Assembly: GCF_011045035.1 (NCBI RefSeq)
Contig: NZ_JAALAA010000018.1
Location: forward strand, 54,112 to 118,111
DNA from: Nocardioides turkmenicus
GTDB taxonomy: Bacteria; Actinomycetota; Actinomycetes; Propionibacteriales; Nocardioidaceae
Direction: 5' to 3'
Length of the DNA: 64,000 bases
The notes below the pieces were generated by a model that worked only from the letters and a program-made list of their open reading frames with translations, did not search any database and had not been told where the DNA came from. Both the position numbers and the translations under genes were made by a program. Of this stretch, positions 17,600-25,560 are shown in pieces (the first letter of the stretch is position 1; every line of letters begins with the position of its first letter).

Positions 17600-17619
17600 G
17601 TTGCCTTCTAGAAGGCAAC
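17600..17619. promoter_or_regulatory. Perfect 20-bp palindrome between the S37 peptidase and PPOX genes
   Basis: GTTGCCTTCTAGAAGGCAAC is fully self-complementary. It lies 38 bp before the PPOX ATG and 93 bp from the peptidase ATG, so it more likely serves the PPOX gene. The regulator is not evident from neighbours. Confidence 0.55.
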
Positions 17620-17657
17620 GACCAGATGGGCAACGCCCGATGAGGAGGCGCTCCACC

Positions 17658-18080
17658 ATGACGTTCGACCCGCACGACCTGCTCGCCACGACCCGACATG
17701 CGATCCTGGCCACGATCAAGGCGAACGGGCTGCCGCAGCTCTCGCCGGTGTGGCAGTTCTACGACCGCGAGCGTGGCGAGGTCCTGATCTCGACCCGCGA
17801 GGGCCTGGTGAAGACGAAGAACCTCCGCCGCGACCCGCGGGCGGCGATCGAGGTCGACGGACCGGGTGGGCGCTCCTGGGCCACCGCCGAGGGCACCGTC
17901 ACGCTCACCGGTCCCGGCACCGATCCGAACGGACCGGAGGTCGACGCGCTCGTCGACTACTACCGCCGCGGCGCCGGAGAGCACCCCGACTGGGACGAAT
18001 ACCGCGAGGTGATGGTCAAGGACCGCCGCGTGCTCATCACGATCGCCGTCACGAAGGTGTACGGCGCGGACATCGGCTGA
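17658..18080 (+). CDS. PPOX-class F420-dependent oxidoreductase
   Basis: A 140-residue split-barrel protein. MTFDPHDLLATTRHAILATI, NGLPQLSPVWQFYD and LISTREGLVKTKNLRRDPRA match the Rv1155-like F420-binding group. The ATG at 17658 has a GAGGAGG ribosome binding site. These enzymes reduce small substrates with F420H2; the natural substrate is unknown. A 20-bp palindrome upstream suggests inducible expression. The gene ends in a strong hairpin at 18116-18142 shared with the convergent SPW protein. Confidence 0.85.
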   Translation: MTFDPHDLLATTRHAILATIKANGLPQLSPVWQFYDRERGEVLISTREGLVKTKNLRRDPRAAIEVDGPGGRSWATAEGTVTLTGPGTDPNGPEVDALVDYYRRGAGEHPDWDEYREVMVKDRRVLITIAVTKVYGADIG

Positions 18081-18115
18081 GCGCGGTCAACGGAGCCCAT
18101 CCGAGGCACCTGAGG

Positions 18116-18142
18116 CCGGCCGAGCGCTCCTCGCTCGGCCGG
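18116..18142. terminator. Bidirectional terminator hairpin
   Basis: Arms CCGGCCGAGCG and CGCTCGGCCGG form an 11-bp perfect stem with loop CTCCT. It sits between the convergent PPOX and SPW-repeat genes. There is no long T-run, as is usual in high-GC genomes. Confidence 0.7.
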
Positions 18143-18167
18143 TCGATTCGGGACGGTTCCGTGGACG

Positions 18168-18602
18168 CTACCTCCGCGGATTGAAGAACGTGCCGAACCC
18201 GGACGAGCCGAGCCCGCACAGCATGATGACGGCTCCAACGATCACGTTGGAGGCGATCATCCCTCCGGTCGTGTCGACGCCGTTCATGAGCCACGGCGAG
18301 ACGATCGCCCATGCCCCCATGAGCGGAACGGTCCAGGCCAGACCGTGTGTGCGGCCGAACGCCGACGCGAACCCGAGCGCCAGCAGAGCGACCGTCAGGC
18401 CGATGATCAGATTGCTCATCATCAGCGGTGATGCCGTGGTGTTGAAGCCCACGATCCACGGCGAGACTGCCAGATAGAGGCCGGCCAACATCGTGACCCC
18501 GTCGACCACCTGAGCGGTGGCGGAGGAGCCGGTCAGATCGAACCGGTCCCGAAGTGCCGCGATGTCGGGGTGTTCCTGAATGGACAGGTTTTCAGACGAC
18601 AT
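18168..18602 (-). CDS. SPW repeat membrane protein
   Basis: A 144-residue membrane protein with two SPW repeats: LAVSPWIVGFN and AIVSPWLMNGVD. Four hydrophobic helices are arranged as two pairs. The N-terminal 30 residues are polar (MSSENLSIQEHPDIAALRDR). The ATG at 18602 has a very good ribosome binding site (GAGGTG). The family function is unknown; members are typically small, paired and widespread in actinomycetes. Confidence 0.85.
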   Translation of the reverse strand: MSSENLSIQEHPDIAALRDRFDLTGSSATAQVVDGVTMLAGLYLAVSPWIVGFNTTASPLMMSNLIIGLTVALLALGFASAFGRTHGLAWTVPLMGAWAIVSPWLMNGVDTTGGMIASNVIVGAVIMLCGLGSSGFGTFFNPRR

Positions 18603-18811
18603 TTTGAATTCACCTCCTCAGCCCAAATGCCAAAGGAAGAACGACTGTCCTCGGCCAACATTCTAGGCCCGGGAGGCCCCGATTGACCCCGCCGAAATCG
18701 CGGCTCCCAACGGCCTGGTTGCGGGCCCCGCGGAGCCTCGGGCTTGAACGAGGCCGATCTGTGAGGAATGGTGGAGCGGGTACTCCGAACCCAACCACGG
18801 AAGATCTCGAC

Positions 18812-19087
18812 ATGCTTCAGCTGACCGAGAACGCCACCACGATCGTCCGCTCGATCTCCGAGCAGTCCCAGGGCGCCGGCCTCCGGCTCGCCTCCAACGC
18901 AGAACCCGACGGTGCGTTGAGCGCCGCGCTGGTCCCCGAGGCCGAGGCCCAGGACCAGGTCATCGAGCAGGAGGGCGCACGGGTCTTCCTCGACCAGGGC
19001 GCCGCCGCCGAGCTCGACGACAAGATCCTCGACGCCGGGATGGACGCCTCCGGGAACGTACAGTTCGGGATCTCTCAGCAGGGCTGA
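18812..19087 (+). CDS. HesB/IscA-like protein lacking cysteines
   Basis: A 91-residue protein starting MLQLTENATTIVRSISEQSQ, with the HesB/IscA-fold segments GAGLRLASNAEP and GARVFLDQGAAAELDDKILD. The A-type iron-sulfur carriers bind iron through three cysteines, but this protein has none, so it cannot use that site. Such cysteine-free homologues are usually annotated as iron-sulfur biosynthesis proteins by fold only. The start follows an in-frame polar stretch that is not family-like. A strong terminator at 19099-19142 ends it. Confidence 0.75.
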   Translation: MLQLTENATTIVRSISEQSQGAGLRLASNAEPDGALSAALVPEAEAQDQVIEQEGARVFLDQGAAAELDDKILDAGMDASGNVQFGISQQG

Positions 19088-19098
19088 TCCCCACCCCG

Positions 19099-19142
19099 GA
19101 CACGCCGGGACGCGCCGCGCTCGCGGTGTGTCCCGGCGTGTC
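19099..19142 (+). terminator. Rho-independent-like terminator after the HesB-like gene
   Basis: Arms GACACGCCGGGAC (19099-19111) and GTCCCGGCGTGTC (19130-19142) make a perfect 13-bp stem with an 18-nt loop, followed by a T-rich tail TCTTTG. Confidence 0.7.
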
Positions 19143-19190
19143 TCTTTGTGTGCCTGCACATGCCTTGCCGTACGCGTAGGGTCGGCGGAC

Positions 19191-19940
19191 ATGAGCAGCG
19201 CTGGCGTACCTGCCTGGTTCCATCTCTTCCTCGACGTCCCGCGCCCGCGGTGGGAGGAGGCGGTCGGGTTCTGGTCGGCCGCCACCGGATGGGCGATCTC
19301 GCCGCCTCGCGGCGAGGACGGACAGTTCCTCACCCTGGTGCCGCAGACCGGCGATCCCTGGCTGAAGATGCAGGCCCTCGGCGACGGCGAGCCGAGGATC
19401 CACATCGATCTCGACGCCACGGATCGTGAGGCCGCCGTCGAGCGGTCGACCTCGTTGGGGGCGCAGCCGGCCTGGACGTACGACGGTGTGCCGGTGATGC
19501 GCTCCCCCGGCGGGCTCCTCTTCTGTCACACCATCGGCGAGGGGTCCGCGCCGCGCTTCGCACGCTCGGAGCCCGAGCGGGTCGTGGACCAGATCTGCAT
19601 CGACATCCCCCGCGACCGCTGGGACGAGGAGGTGGCCTTCTGGGCCGCGGTCACCGGTCGGACCCCGGAGAAGGCCACGGCCCATGAGTTCGTACGCCTC
19701 GCCGACCCCGACCCGCACGGCGGGCTGCGGATCCTGCTGCAGCGTCTCGAGGAGGAGACCGGCGAGGTCCGGGCACATCCCGACCTCGCCGTCGCCCACC
19801 GGGCCTCGGAGACCTGTCGGCACGAGGCGCTCGGCGCCGAGACGGTCGGCGTCTTCGAGTGGTGGACGGTGATGCGCGCTCCGTACGGGCAGGTCTACTG
19901 CCTCACCGATCGCGACCCGGTGACCGGGAAGGTGGCCTAG
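19191..19940 (+). CDS. Two-domain VOC (glyoxalase-like) protein
   Basis: A 249-residue protein made of two similar halves. Each starts with a hydrophobic strand and a W-rich helix: WFHLFLDVPRPRWEEAVGFW, then QICIDIPRDRWDEEVAFWAA. This is the internal duplication of the vicinal oxygen chelate superfamily. No enzyme-specific metal set is evident, so the reaction is unknown. The ATG at 19191 is chosen because the domain begins there. The next gene starts 9 bp after its stop. Confidence 0.78.
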   Translation: MSSAGVPAWFHLFLDVPRPRWEEAVGFWSAATGWAISPPRGEDGQFLTLVPQTGDPWLKMQALGDGEPRIHIDLDATDREAAVERSTSLGAQPAWTYDGVPVMRSPGGLLFCHTIGEGSAPRFARSEPERVVDQICIDIPRDRWDEEVAFWAAVTGRTPEKATAHEFVRLADPDPHGGLRILLQRLEEETGEVRAHPDLAVAHRASETCRHEALGAETVGVFEWWTVMRAPYGQVYCLTDRDPVTGKVA

Positions 19941-19949
19941 CCTGGAGGC

Positions 19950-21074
19950 ATGCGCCTCGCCTCGTTCAACGTCGAGAACCTCTTCGCGCGGCCGAAGGCC
20001 ATGGACAGCGAGGCCGCCGACGCCAAGACGCGGCGTACGGTCTTGGCCGCCCACTCCCGCGCCTCCACGCTCCTGGCGCAGCCCAGCTACGCGGGCAACG
20101 AGCAGGAGATCCTCGACAACCTCGGGAAGCTCGGCCTGCTGAAGAGCGACGAGGGTGAGTTCGCGCGACTGCGGAAGATGCGCGGCGCGCTCCTGAAGCG
20201 GCCGCGGTCGGGCGACGTGCAGCTGGTCGCGAAGGGTCGCAACGACTGGGTCGGTTTCATCGAGCTCAAGACCGCGGCCGTCGACGAGGTGGCCACCGAG
20301 AACACCGCGCGCGTGTTCGCCGAGCTCCGCGCCGAGGTGGCGGTGGTCGTCGAGGCCGACGACCGGCCGGGGCTGCACATGTTCTCCCAGACGCTGCTGC
20401 CGGAGGTCGGGGCGGAGGCGTACGAGCAGGTGATGGTCGTGGAGGGCAACGACGAGCGGGGCATCGACGTCGGCGTGATGGTCGGCGACGGCTACCGCCT
20501 CGCCCAGATCCGCACCCACATCTTCGACCGCGACGAGGAGGGCGTGATCTTCTCCCGCGACTGCTGCGAATACCACCTCGACACCCCGGGTGGAGCGCGG
20601 ATCGTCGTGCTGGCCAACCACTTCAAGTCCAAGGGCTACTCGGAGAAGGGCGACCCGCTGGGCGCCAAGCGACGCGGCCGGCAGGCCACCCGGGTCGCGG
20701 AGATCTACCGCGGGCTGCTCGAGGAGGGCATCGAGCACATCTGCATCGCCGGCGACCTCAACGACTCCCCGGGCAGCGAGTCACTGAGGCCGCTGCTCTC
20801 CGTCGATGGGCTCGTCGACGCCAGCGAGCACGAGAACTGGGACTGGAACCACCGCCGCGGAACGTACGGTTCCGGCAACGAGGACGACAAGATCGACTAC
20901 CTGCTCCTCTCCCCCGCGCTGCGCGCGAAGCAGACCGGCGGTGGCGTCTTCCGCAAGGGCGTGTGGCACGGGCCGCGCACCAAGGACCCGTGGGACCTGT
21001 TCCCGACCCTGACCGCAGAGCAGCACGCGGCCTCCGATCACGCGTGTCTCTACGCCGACTTCACCGACCTGTGA
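19950..21074 (+). CDS. Endonuclease/exonuclease/phosphatase family protein
   Basis: A 374-residue EEP-superfamily enzyme. It begins MRLASFNVENLFARP (metal-site Asn and Glu), then has GIDVGVMVGDGYRL, VVLANHFKSKGYSEKG, AGDLNDSPGSES and a final SDHACLYADF (catalytic Asp-His). All catalytic positions of the DNase I-like fold are present. The substrate may be a nucleic acid or a phosphoester. A TAGCCT box 6 nt before the ATG suggests a leaderless mRNA. No signal peptide is seen, so it is cytosolic. Confidence 0.85.
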   Translation: MRLASFNVENLFARPKAMDSEAADAKTRRTVLAAHSRASTLLAQPSYAGNEQEILDNLGKLGLLKSDEGEFARLRKMRGALLKRPRSGDVQLVAKGRNDWVGFIELKTAAVDEVATENTARVFAELRAEVAVVVEADDRPGLHMFSQTLLPEVGAEAYEQVMVVEGNDERGIDVGVMVGDGYRLAQIRTHIFDRDEEGVIFSRDCCEYHLDTPGGARIVVLANHFKSKGYSEKGDPLGAKRRGRQATRVAEIYRGLLEEGIEHICIAGDLNDSPGSESLRPLLSVDGLVDASEHENWDWNHRRGTYGSGNEDDKIDYLLLSPALRAKQTGGGVFRKGVWHGPRTKDPWDLFPTLTAEQHAASDHACLYADFTDL

Positions 21075-21172
21075 CCGCCGGATCCTGAGAAGTCCGCCTG
21101 CGAGCCTGAAGATGCGCTGAAGGCGGGCGTGAGAGCGGTGGTTGCGGGCCTCGGCTGTGGCACGCTGGCGAG

Positions 21173-21364
21173 GTGAACGAGGTGTGGTACGTCGTCGGGC
21201 TGGTCGCGGTCTCCGTGGCCGTGCTGGCGCTCGGGGTGTGGTTCGTGCGACGAGAGATCCGGGACGAGGTCTCCCCGGCGCCGCTGCTGTGGGCCGGCTA
21301 CGCGGTCGTGGCCGCCTTCGTCGTCTTCGGGGTGCTGCGCACGTCCTGGGTGGTGCTCTCATGA
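21173..21364 (+). CDS. Small two-helix membrane protein
   Basis: A 63-residue protein from a GTG at 21173: VWYVVGLVAVSVAVLALGVW, a basic loop RREIRDE, then a second helix AGYAVVAAFVVFGVL. The stop overlaps the start of the MauE-like gene (ATGA), so it is coupled to that membrane protein and may be its partner. I do not recognise a family. Confidence 0.6.
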   Translation: MNEVWYVVGLVAVSVAVLALGVWFVRREIRDEVSPAPLLWAGYAVVAAFVVFGVLRTSWVVLS

Positions 21365-21891
21365 GGACCCGTGCAGACCTGCTGGGCTGGATCGGTCTCG
21401 CCGGCCGCGTCTACCTCGGCTTCGTGTTCCTCGCCGCCGGGCTGGCCAAGCTGCCCGAGCCGGCGATGACCGAGCAGGCGGTGCGGGGCTACCAGCTGCT
21501 GCCGTGGCAGCTCGCTCCGGCGTACGCCATCGCGATGCCGATCGCCGAGGTCGTGCTCGGCGCCCTGCTGATCCTCGGACTGTTCACCCGGACGGCGGCA
21601 GTGGCGACCGCGCTCGGTCTGTGCTCCTTCATCGTCGGGATCACCGCGGCGTGGGCGCGCGGGCTCAACATCGAGTGCGGCTGCTTCGGCGGTGGCGGCG
21701 GCGCCTCGGCCGACCCCACCTACCTGGCCGACACGCTGCGCGACCTGGGCTGGCTGGCGATCGCGGTCTACCTGATCCTGGTGCGCCGCACCAAGCTCGC
21801 TCTCGACGATCTCCTCTTCCGTCGGGGCACCCCTCCCGAAGCGGACTACAGCGAGAGCTCGAAGAAGACCGAGTTGGGGTCGAGCACGTAG
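21361..21891 (+). CDS. MauE/DoxX-like membrane protein
   Basis: A 176-residue four-helix membrane protein of the MauE family. GRVYLGFVFLAAGLAKLPEP marks the N-terminal helix, and GLNIECGCFGGGGG is the cysteine pair conserved in MauE, which supports disulfide formation in methylamine dehydrogenase. No mau or thioredoxin genes lie here, so another extracytoplasmic redox role is likely. The start overlaps the upstream small membrane gene. The last 46 bp overlap the convergent acetyltransferase gene. Confidence 0.8.
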   Translation: MRTRADLLGWIGLAGRVYLGFVFLAAGLAKLPEPAMTEQAVRGYQLLPWQLAPAYAIAMPIAEVVLGALLILGLFTRTAAVATALGLCSFIVGITAAWARGLNIECGCFGGGGGASADPTYLADTLRDLGWLAIAVYLILVRRTKLALDDLLFRRGTPPEADYSESSKKTELGSST

Positions 21892-22316
21892 CTGCCGAAC
21901 GGCGGGCGCTCGGTGAAGCCGTTGCCCGCGTAGAGACGCCGGGCGGGCTCGTAGAACGCCTCCGTCCCGGTCTCCAGGAGAACCCGGCGGCCACCCTGTG
22001 ACCTGGCCTGCTCGATGAGGTGGCGCAGCATCGCCGTCGCGATGCCCCGGCCACGGGCGGCGGCCGTCGTACGCATCGACTTGAGCTCGTAGTCGCCCTC
22101 ACCAAGCGACTTCAACGCGCCGCAGCCGACGAGCTCCGAGCCCTCCCAGGCCGACCAGAACGCGATCTCGGGCACCTTCAGCGCCTCGAGGTCGAGCGCG
22201 TGCACCGACTCGGCCGGCGTCACCGCGTACATGTCCTCGAGATGCTCCTCGAGGATCCGGATCACCTCGGGCCTGGTCAGGTCGTCGAGCTCGAAGCGCA
22301 GGGAGAGCAGTGGCAC
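21846..22316 (-). CDS. GNAT family N-acetyltransferase
   Basis: A 156-residue acetyltransferase. The acetyl-CoA site is RTTAAARGRGIATAMLRHLI (R/QxxGxG/A motif), followed by LLETGTEAFYEPARRLYAGNGF, the usual C-terminal GNAT signature. The GTG at 22316 is chosen because a TACCCT box lies 6 nt upstream and the fold begins there; longer frames run into intergenic sequence. The 3' end overlaps the MauE-like gene by 46 bp, an unusually long convergent overlap. The acceptor substrate is unknown. Confidence 0.85.
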   Translation of the reverse strand: MPLLSLRFELDDLTRPEVIRILEEHLEDMYAVTPAESVHALDLEALKVPEIAFWSAWEGSELVGCGALKSLGEGDYELKSMRTTAAARGRGIATAMLRHLIEQARSQGGRRVLLETGTEAFYEPARRLYAGNGFTERPPFGSYVLDPNSVFFELSL

Positions 22317-22505
22317 GGCTGGAGGGTAACCGAGCAAGCCCCTCCCCTGTCGTGGCGGGTCGGTGCGGTGCGGCTGGTGCAGTATCGCGGTCGGCAACCA
22401 GGCTGTGCGATAGTGCGCGGCTCCGAGGCTGGTGGCGGATGCCGGCGGCATCGCCGGGCGGGGTCGGTCGCGGGAGGATTCGGGCGGCTCCCCTAGCATC
22501 TGGGC

Positions 22506-23234
22506 ATGCTGACTCGTACGCTTCCGGCCGCTGCCGCCGCTGCCCTGCTCCTGACGCTCTCCGCCTGTGGCTCCTCCGGCGACTCCGGGGACTCGGGCGC
22601 CGCGCAGGAGAGCAAGGGCCCGAAGTCGAGCGAGTCGAGCGACTGGAAGTCGATCGTGAAGGCCGGATCGACCGAGTGCGACTACGCCGAGGACCCGATG
22701 GGCGCCTCGAAGGAGGTCGACCAGCCGCAGAAGACCGCGCAGTACACCGGCAAGGTCGCCGCTACCATCAACACCTCCGTCGGCCCGCTCGCGATCACCC
22801 TCGACGCCGACAAGGCGCCCTGCACCGTCAACTCGTTCCTCTCGCTGGCCTCGCAGGACTACTACGACGGCACCAGCTGCCACCGTCTCGGCAACAACCC
22901 CGGCTTCGCGTTGCTGCAGTGCGGCGACCCGACCGGCCAGGGCACCGGCGGCCCGGGCTACACGATCCCCGACGAGTTCAAGGACGGCGACACCTTCCCC
23001 GCCGGCACCCTCGCGATGGCCAACACCGGCCAGCCCAACTCCGGCGGCAGCCAGTTCTTCATGGTCTTCGGCGACACCCAGCTCCCGCCCGCCTACACCG
23101 TCTTCGGCACCCTCGACGAGGCCGGCATCAAGACCCTCCAGAAGGTCGGCGAGGCAGGCGTGGCCGAGGCCGGTGCCGACGGCACCGGCGCGCCCAAGAC
23201 GCCCGTCGAGTTCGAGACGATCACCGTCGGCTGA
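22506..23234 (+). CDS. Lipoprotein peptidyl-prolyl cis-trans isomerase (cyclophilin type)
   Basis: A 242-residue protein with a lipoprotein signal ending LTLSACGSS (lipobox Cys near residue 21), a Ser/Gly-rich linker, then a cyclophilin domain. Visible cyclophilin marks are NSFLSLASQDYYDGTSCHRL, GTLAMANTGQPNSGGSQFFM and PAYTVFGTLDEAGI. It helps fold proteins outside the membrane. A TAGCAT box 6 nt before the ATG suggests a leaderless transcript. It is monocistronic. Confidence 0.9.
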   Translation: MLTRTLPAAAAAALLLTLSACGSSGDSGDSGAAQESKGPKSSESSDWKSIVKAGSTECDYAEDPMGASKEVDQPQKTAQYTGKVAATINTSVGPLAITLDADKAPCTVNSFLSLASQDYYDGTSCHRLGNNPGFALLQCGDPTGQGTGGPGYTIPDEFKDGDTFPAGTLAMANTGQPNSGGSQFFMVFGDTQLPPAYTVFGTLDEAGIKTLQKVGEAGVAEAGADGTGAPKTPVEFETITVG

Positions 23235-23261
23235 TCACTCCTCGCCGAGACCGGCCGGGGG

Positions 23262-23735
23262 TCAGGCTCGGCGGCGGGGTGGGTCGCGGCGCAGAACCTT
23301 GGGGAGGTACGCGGCGCCGGCGCTCTGCGCGGCCGCGGCGTCGTTGGGGTTGGAGATGCGGCATCGTTGCAGCGAGAGACAGCCGCAGCCGATGCAGGAG
23401 TCGAGGTTGTCGCGCAGCCGCTCGAGGGCGTGGATCTGCTCCTCGAGGCGGCGCCGCCAATGCTTCGACATCCGGGCCCAGTCGGCCTTGGTGGGCGTCC
23501 GGTCCCCCGGCAGGCAGTCGAGCTCGGCCTTGATCTCGTCCAGCGACAGCCCGACGTTGGCCGCCGCCCGGATGAAGGCGAGGCGGCGCAGGACGCTGCG
23601 CTCGAACGTACGCTGTCCCCCGGCCGATCGCCGGGCCTGGATCAGGCCCTGGCTCTCGTAGTAGCGCACCGCCGAGGCCGCATAGCCGCTGCGGCGGGTC
23701 ACCTCGCCCATCGTGAGCAGGTCGTGGGTGTCCAT
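23262..23735 (-). CDS. soxR: SoxR, redox-sensing MerR-family activator
   Basis: A 157-residue MerR-family protein. The winged helix-turn-helix LLTMGEVTRRSGYAASAVRYYESQGLI is followed by a dimerisation helix and the cluster motif CIGCGCLSLQRC (CX2CXCX5C), which holds a [2Fe-2S] centre sensing redox-active compounds or oxidants. It lacks nothing of the family. It is divergent from an SDR gene whose promoter carries a near-perfect SoxR box at 23763-23780. In actinomycetes SoxR mainly responds to redox-active small molecules rather than superoxide. Confidence 0.93.
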   Translation of the reverse strand: MDTHDLLTMGEVTRRSGYAASAVRYYESQGLIQARRSAGGQRTFERSVLRRLAFIRAAANVGLSLDEIKAELDCLPGDRTPTKADWARMSKHWRRRLEEQIHALERLRDNLDSCIGCGCLSLQRCRISNPNDAAAAQSAGAAYLPKVLRRDPPRRRA

Positions 23736-23758
23736 GTCACTCTTTTCTGTCGCAGCCC

Positions 23759-23789
23759 TTGATCTCAAGTTCACTTTAGGTTGAATGCT
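23759..23789 (+). promoter_or_regulatory. SoxR-controlled promoter (SoxR box inside a 19-bp spacer)
   Basis: -35 TTGATC (23759-23764) and -10-like AATGCT (23784-23789) are 19 bp apart, the long spacing that SoxR corrects. The box TCTCAAGTTCACTTTAGG (23763-23780) differs from the E. coli consensus at few positions. Predicted transcription start is near 23796-23797, at the ATG of the SDR gene. Confidence 0.8.
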
Positions 23790-23796
23790 AGCGAGC

Positions 23797-24492
23797 ATGA
23801 ACCGATCACACAACGAAGTAGCCGTCGTCACCGGCGGCTCCGCCGGGCTGGGGCTCGCCCTGGCCACGACGCTCATCGACAAGGGGTGGAACGTCGTCAC
23901 CGACGCCCGCGACGCCGACCGCCTCCACACCGCCCTGCCGGCCAGCCCTCGGGTGACCACGCTGGCCGGCGACGTACGCGACGGGGACCATCAGGACGCC
24001 ATCGCGGCCGCCGTCGCGCGGCACGGGCGCCTCGACCTGCTCGTCCACAACGCCAGCGAGCTCGGCCCGATGCTTCCCCTGGCCGAGGTCCCCGAGAGCC
24101 TCTTCTCGGATGTGCTCGAGACGAACCTGCTCGCTCCGCTCGCGATCACCCAGCGACTCCTCCCCTACCTGATCGCCTCACGCGGCACCCTCGTCGGCAT
24201 CTCCAGCGACGCGGCCGTCGAGCACTACCCGACCTGGGGGACGTACGCAGCCAGCAAGGCCGCGCTCGACCACCTGATCCTCACCCTCGGCGAGGAGAAC
24301 GGCATCCGCGCGTACGCCGTCGACCCCGGCGACATGCGCACCGCCATGCACCAGGCCGCCTTCCCCGGCGAGGACATCTCCGACCGCCCGCTCCCGGAAT
24401 CGGTCGTTCCGCACCTGCTCGCGCTGCTCACCGGCGACGAGCCCTCCGGGCGCTACCGCGCCGCCGACCTCGCAGTAGGAGCAACCCGATGA
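23797..24492 (+). CDS. Short-chain dehydrogenase/reductase
   Basis: A 231-residue SDR enzyme. The nucleotide motif is TGGSAGLGLALA, with NAS in LVHNASELGP and the catalytic segment YAASKAALDHL (Tyr and Lys). NADP(H)-linked reduction of a carbonyl is likely. ATG at 23797 is favoured over 23785 because the SoxR promoter would start transcription at about 23796; the mRNA would be leaderless. The stop overlaps the QueA-like gene (ATGA), so both are under SoxR. A role in detoxifying redox-active quinones or similar compounds fits SoxR control but is inference. Confidence 0.88.
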   Translation: MNRSHNEVAVVTGGSAGLGLALATTLIDKGWNVVTDARDADRLHTALPASPRVTTLAGDVRDGDHQDAIAAAVARHGRLDLLVHNASELGPMLPLAEVPESLFSDVLETNLLAPLAITQRLLPYLIASRGTLVGISSDAAVEHYPTWGTYAASKAALDHLILTLGEENGIRAYAVDPGDMRTAMHQAAFPGEDISDRPLPESVVPHLLALLTGDEPSGRYRAADLAVGATR

Positions 24493-25550
24493 CCATGCTC
24501 GCCGAACGGCCGACCACCACGTTCCCCTTCCCCGACGACACCACCGCCCCCGCACCCGCGGAGTGGCGCGGCCTCGAGCGCGACGGCGTACGCCTGCTCG
24601 TGGCAGCCCCGGACGGCGTCCGACATGCCCGGTTCCGCAACATTGCCGACCACCTCTCCCCCGGCGACCTGGTCGTGGTCAACGACTCGGTCACCGAGGC
24701 ACGTCAGCTCGACGCCGACATGGTCGGGCGCGGGCGCGTCGTGCTCCATCTCGCCCAGCGCCTCGACGCCGGTTGGGCCGTGGAGATCCGCTCCGCGCCG
24801 GACGCCTCGCGGTCCGTGCTCGACGCGGCCGAGGGCGACGTGGTCGTGACCGCGGGCCTGCGGGTGACCCTGGTCGAGCCCTACCCGGACGGCCGTCCGT
24901 CCTCCCCCACCGGCGAGGGCAACCGGCTGTGGCGCGCGGAGGTCACCGGCGACGTGGACGCCGAGCTGGCGCGGTCCGGCCGGCCGATCGCGTACGGCTA
25001 CCTCGACCGGCGCTACCCGCTCGACGCCTACCAGACCGTCTTCGGGCACCGCCCGGGGAGCGCCGAGATGCCCTCGGCGGCTCGCCCGTTCACCCATCCG
25101 CTGGTCACCGAGCTGGTCACCCGCGGCATCCAGATCGCACCGGTCACCCTGCACACCGGCGTCTCCTCCCAGGAGGCCGGCGAGGCACCCGGCGCCGAGT
25201 GGTTCGAGGTCTCCGAGACCACGGCCAGGCTGGTGGAGCAGACCAGGTACGCCGGTGGCCGCATCGTCGCGGCCGGCACGACGGTCACCCGGGCCCTGGA
25301 GTCGGCGGTCGTCCCGGCGACCGGCGCGGTCAGGGCGGCCAGCGGGTGGACCGACCGCGTCGTGACACCTGCCAACCCGCCGTACGTCGTCAACGGGCTG
25401 ATCACGGGGTGGCACGACCCGCAGGCCAGCCATCTGCTGCTCGTCGAGGCCGTCGCCGGTCCCGAGCTGACCCAGGCGGCCTACGACGCGGCTGTCGCCG
25501 AGGGCTACCTGTGGCACGAGTTCGGCGACTCGGCCCTCCTGCTCCCCTGA
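24489..25550 (+). CDS. QueA-like S-adenosylmethionine:tRNA ribosyltransferase-isomerase homologue
   Basis: A 353-residue protein with the QueA-type segments HLSPGDLVVVNDSVTEARQL, the middle region GYLDRRYPLDAYQTVFGHRP, ITLHTGVSS-like APVTLHTGVSSQEAG, and ANPPYVVNGLITGWHD near the end. QueA transfers the ribosyl part of SAM to preQ1 in tRNA. The YxLP start of classical QueA is absent here (N-terminus MTMLAERPTTTFPFPDD), and the gene is coupled to an SDR under SoxR rather than to other queuosine genes. A divergent role is possible. ATG at 24489 overlaps the SDR stop. Confidence 0.75.
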   Translation: MTMLAERPTTTFPFPDDTTAPAPAEWRGLERDGVRLLVAAPDGVRHARFRNIADHLSPGDLVVVNDSVTEARQLDADMVGRGRVVLHLAQRLDAGWAVEIRSAPDASRSVLDAAEGDVVVTAGLRVTLVEPYPDGRPSSPTGEGNRLWRAEVTGDVDAELARSGRPIAYGYLDRRYPLDAYQTVFGHRPGSAEMPSAARPFTHPLVTELVTRGIQIAPVTLHTGVSSQEAGEAPGAEWFEVSETTARLVEQTRYAGGRIVAAGTTVTRALESAVVPATGAVRAASGWTDRVVTPANPPYVVNGLITGWHDPQASHLLLVEAVAGPELTQAAYDAAVAEGYLWHEFGDSALLLP

Positions 25551-25560
25551 GAGCCGAGGG

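Noticed and set aside
18683..18811. Upstream extension of the HesB-like gene
   Set aside because: The extra residues (Pro/Arg-rich) have no family similarity, and family homology starts at 18812.
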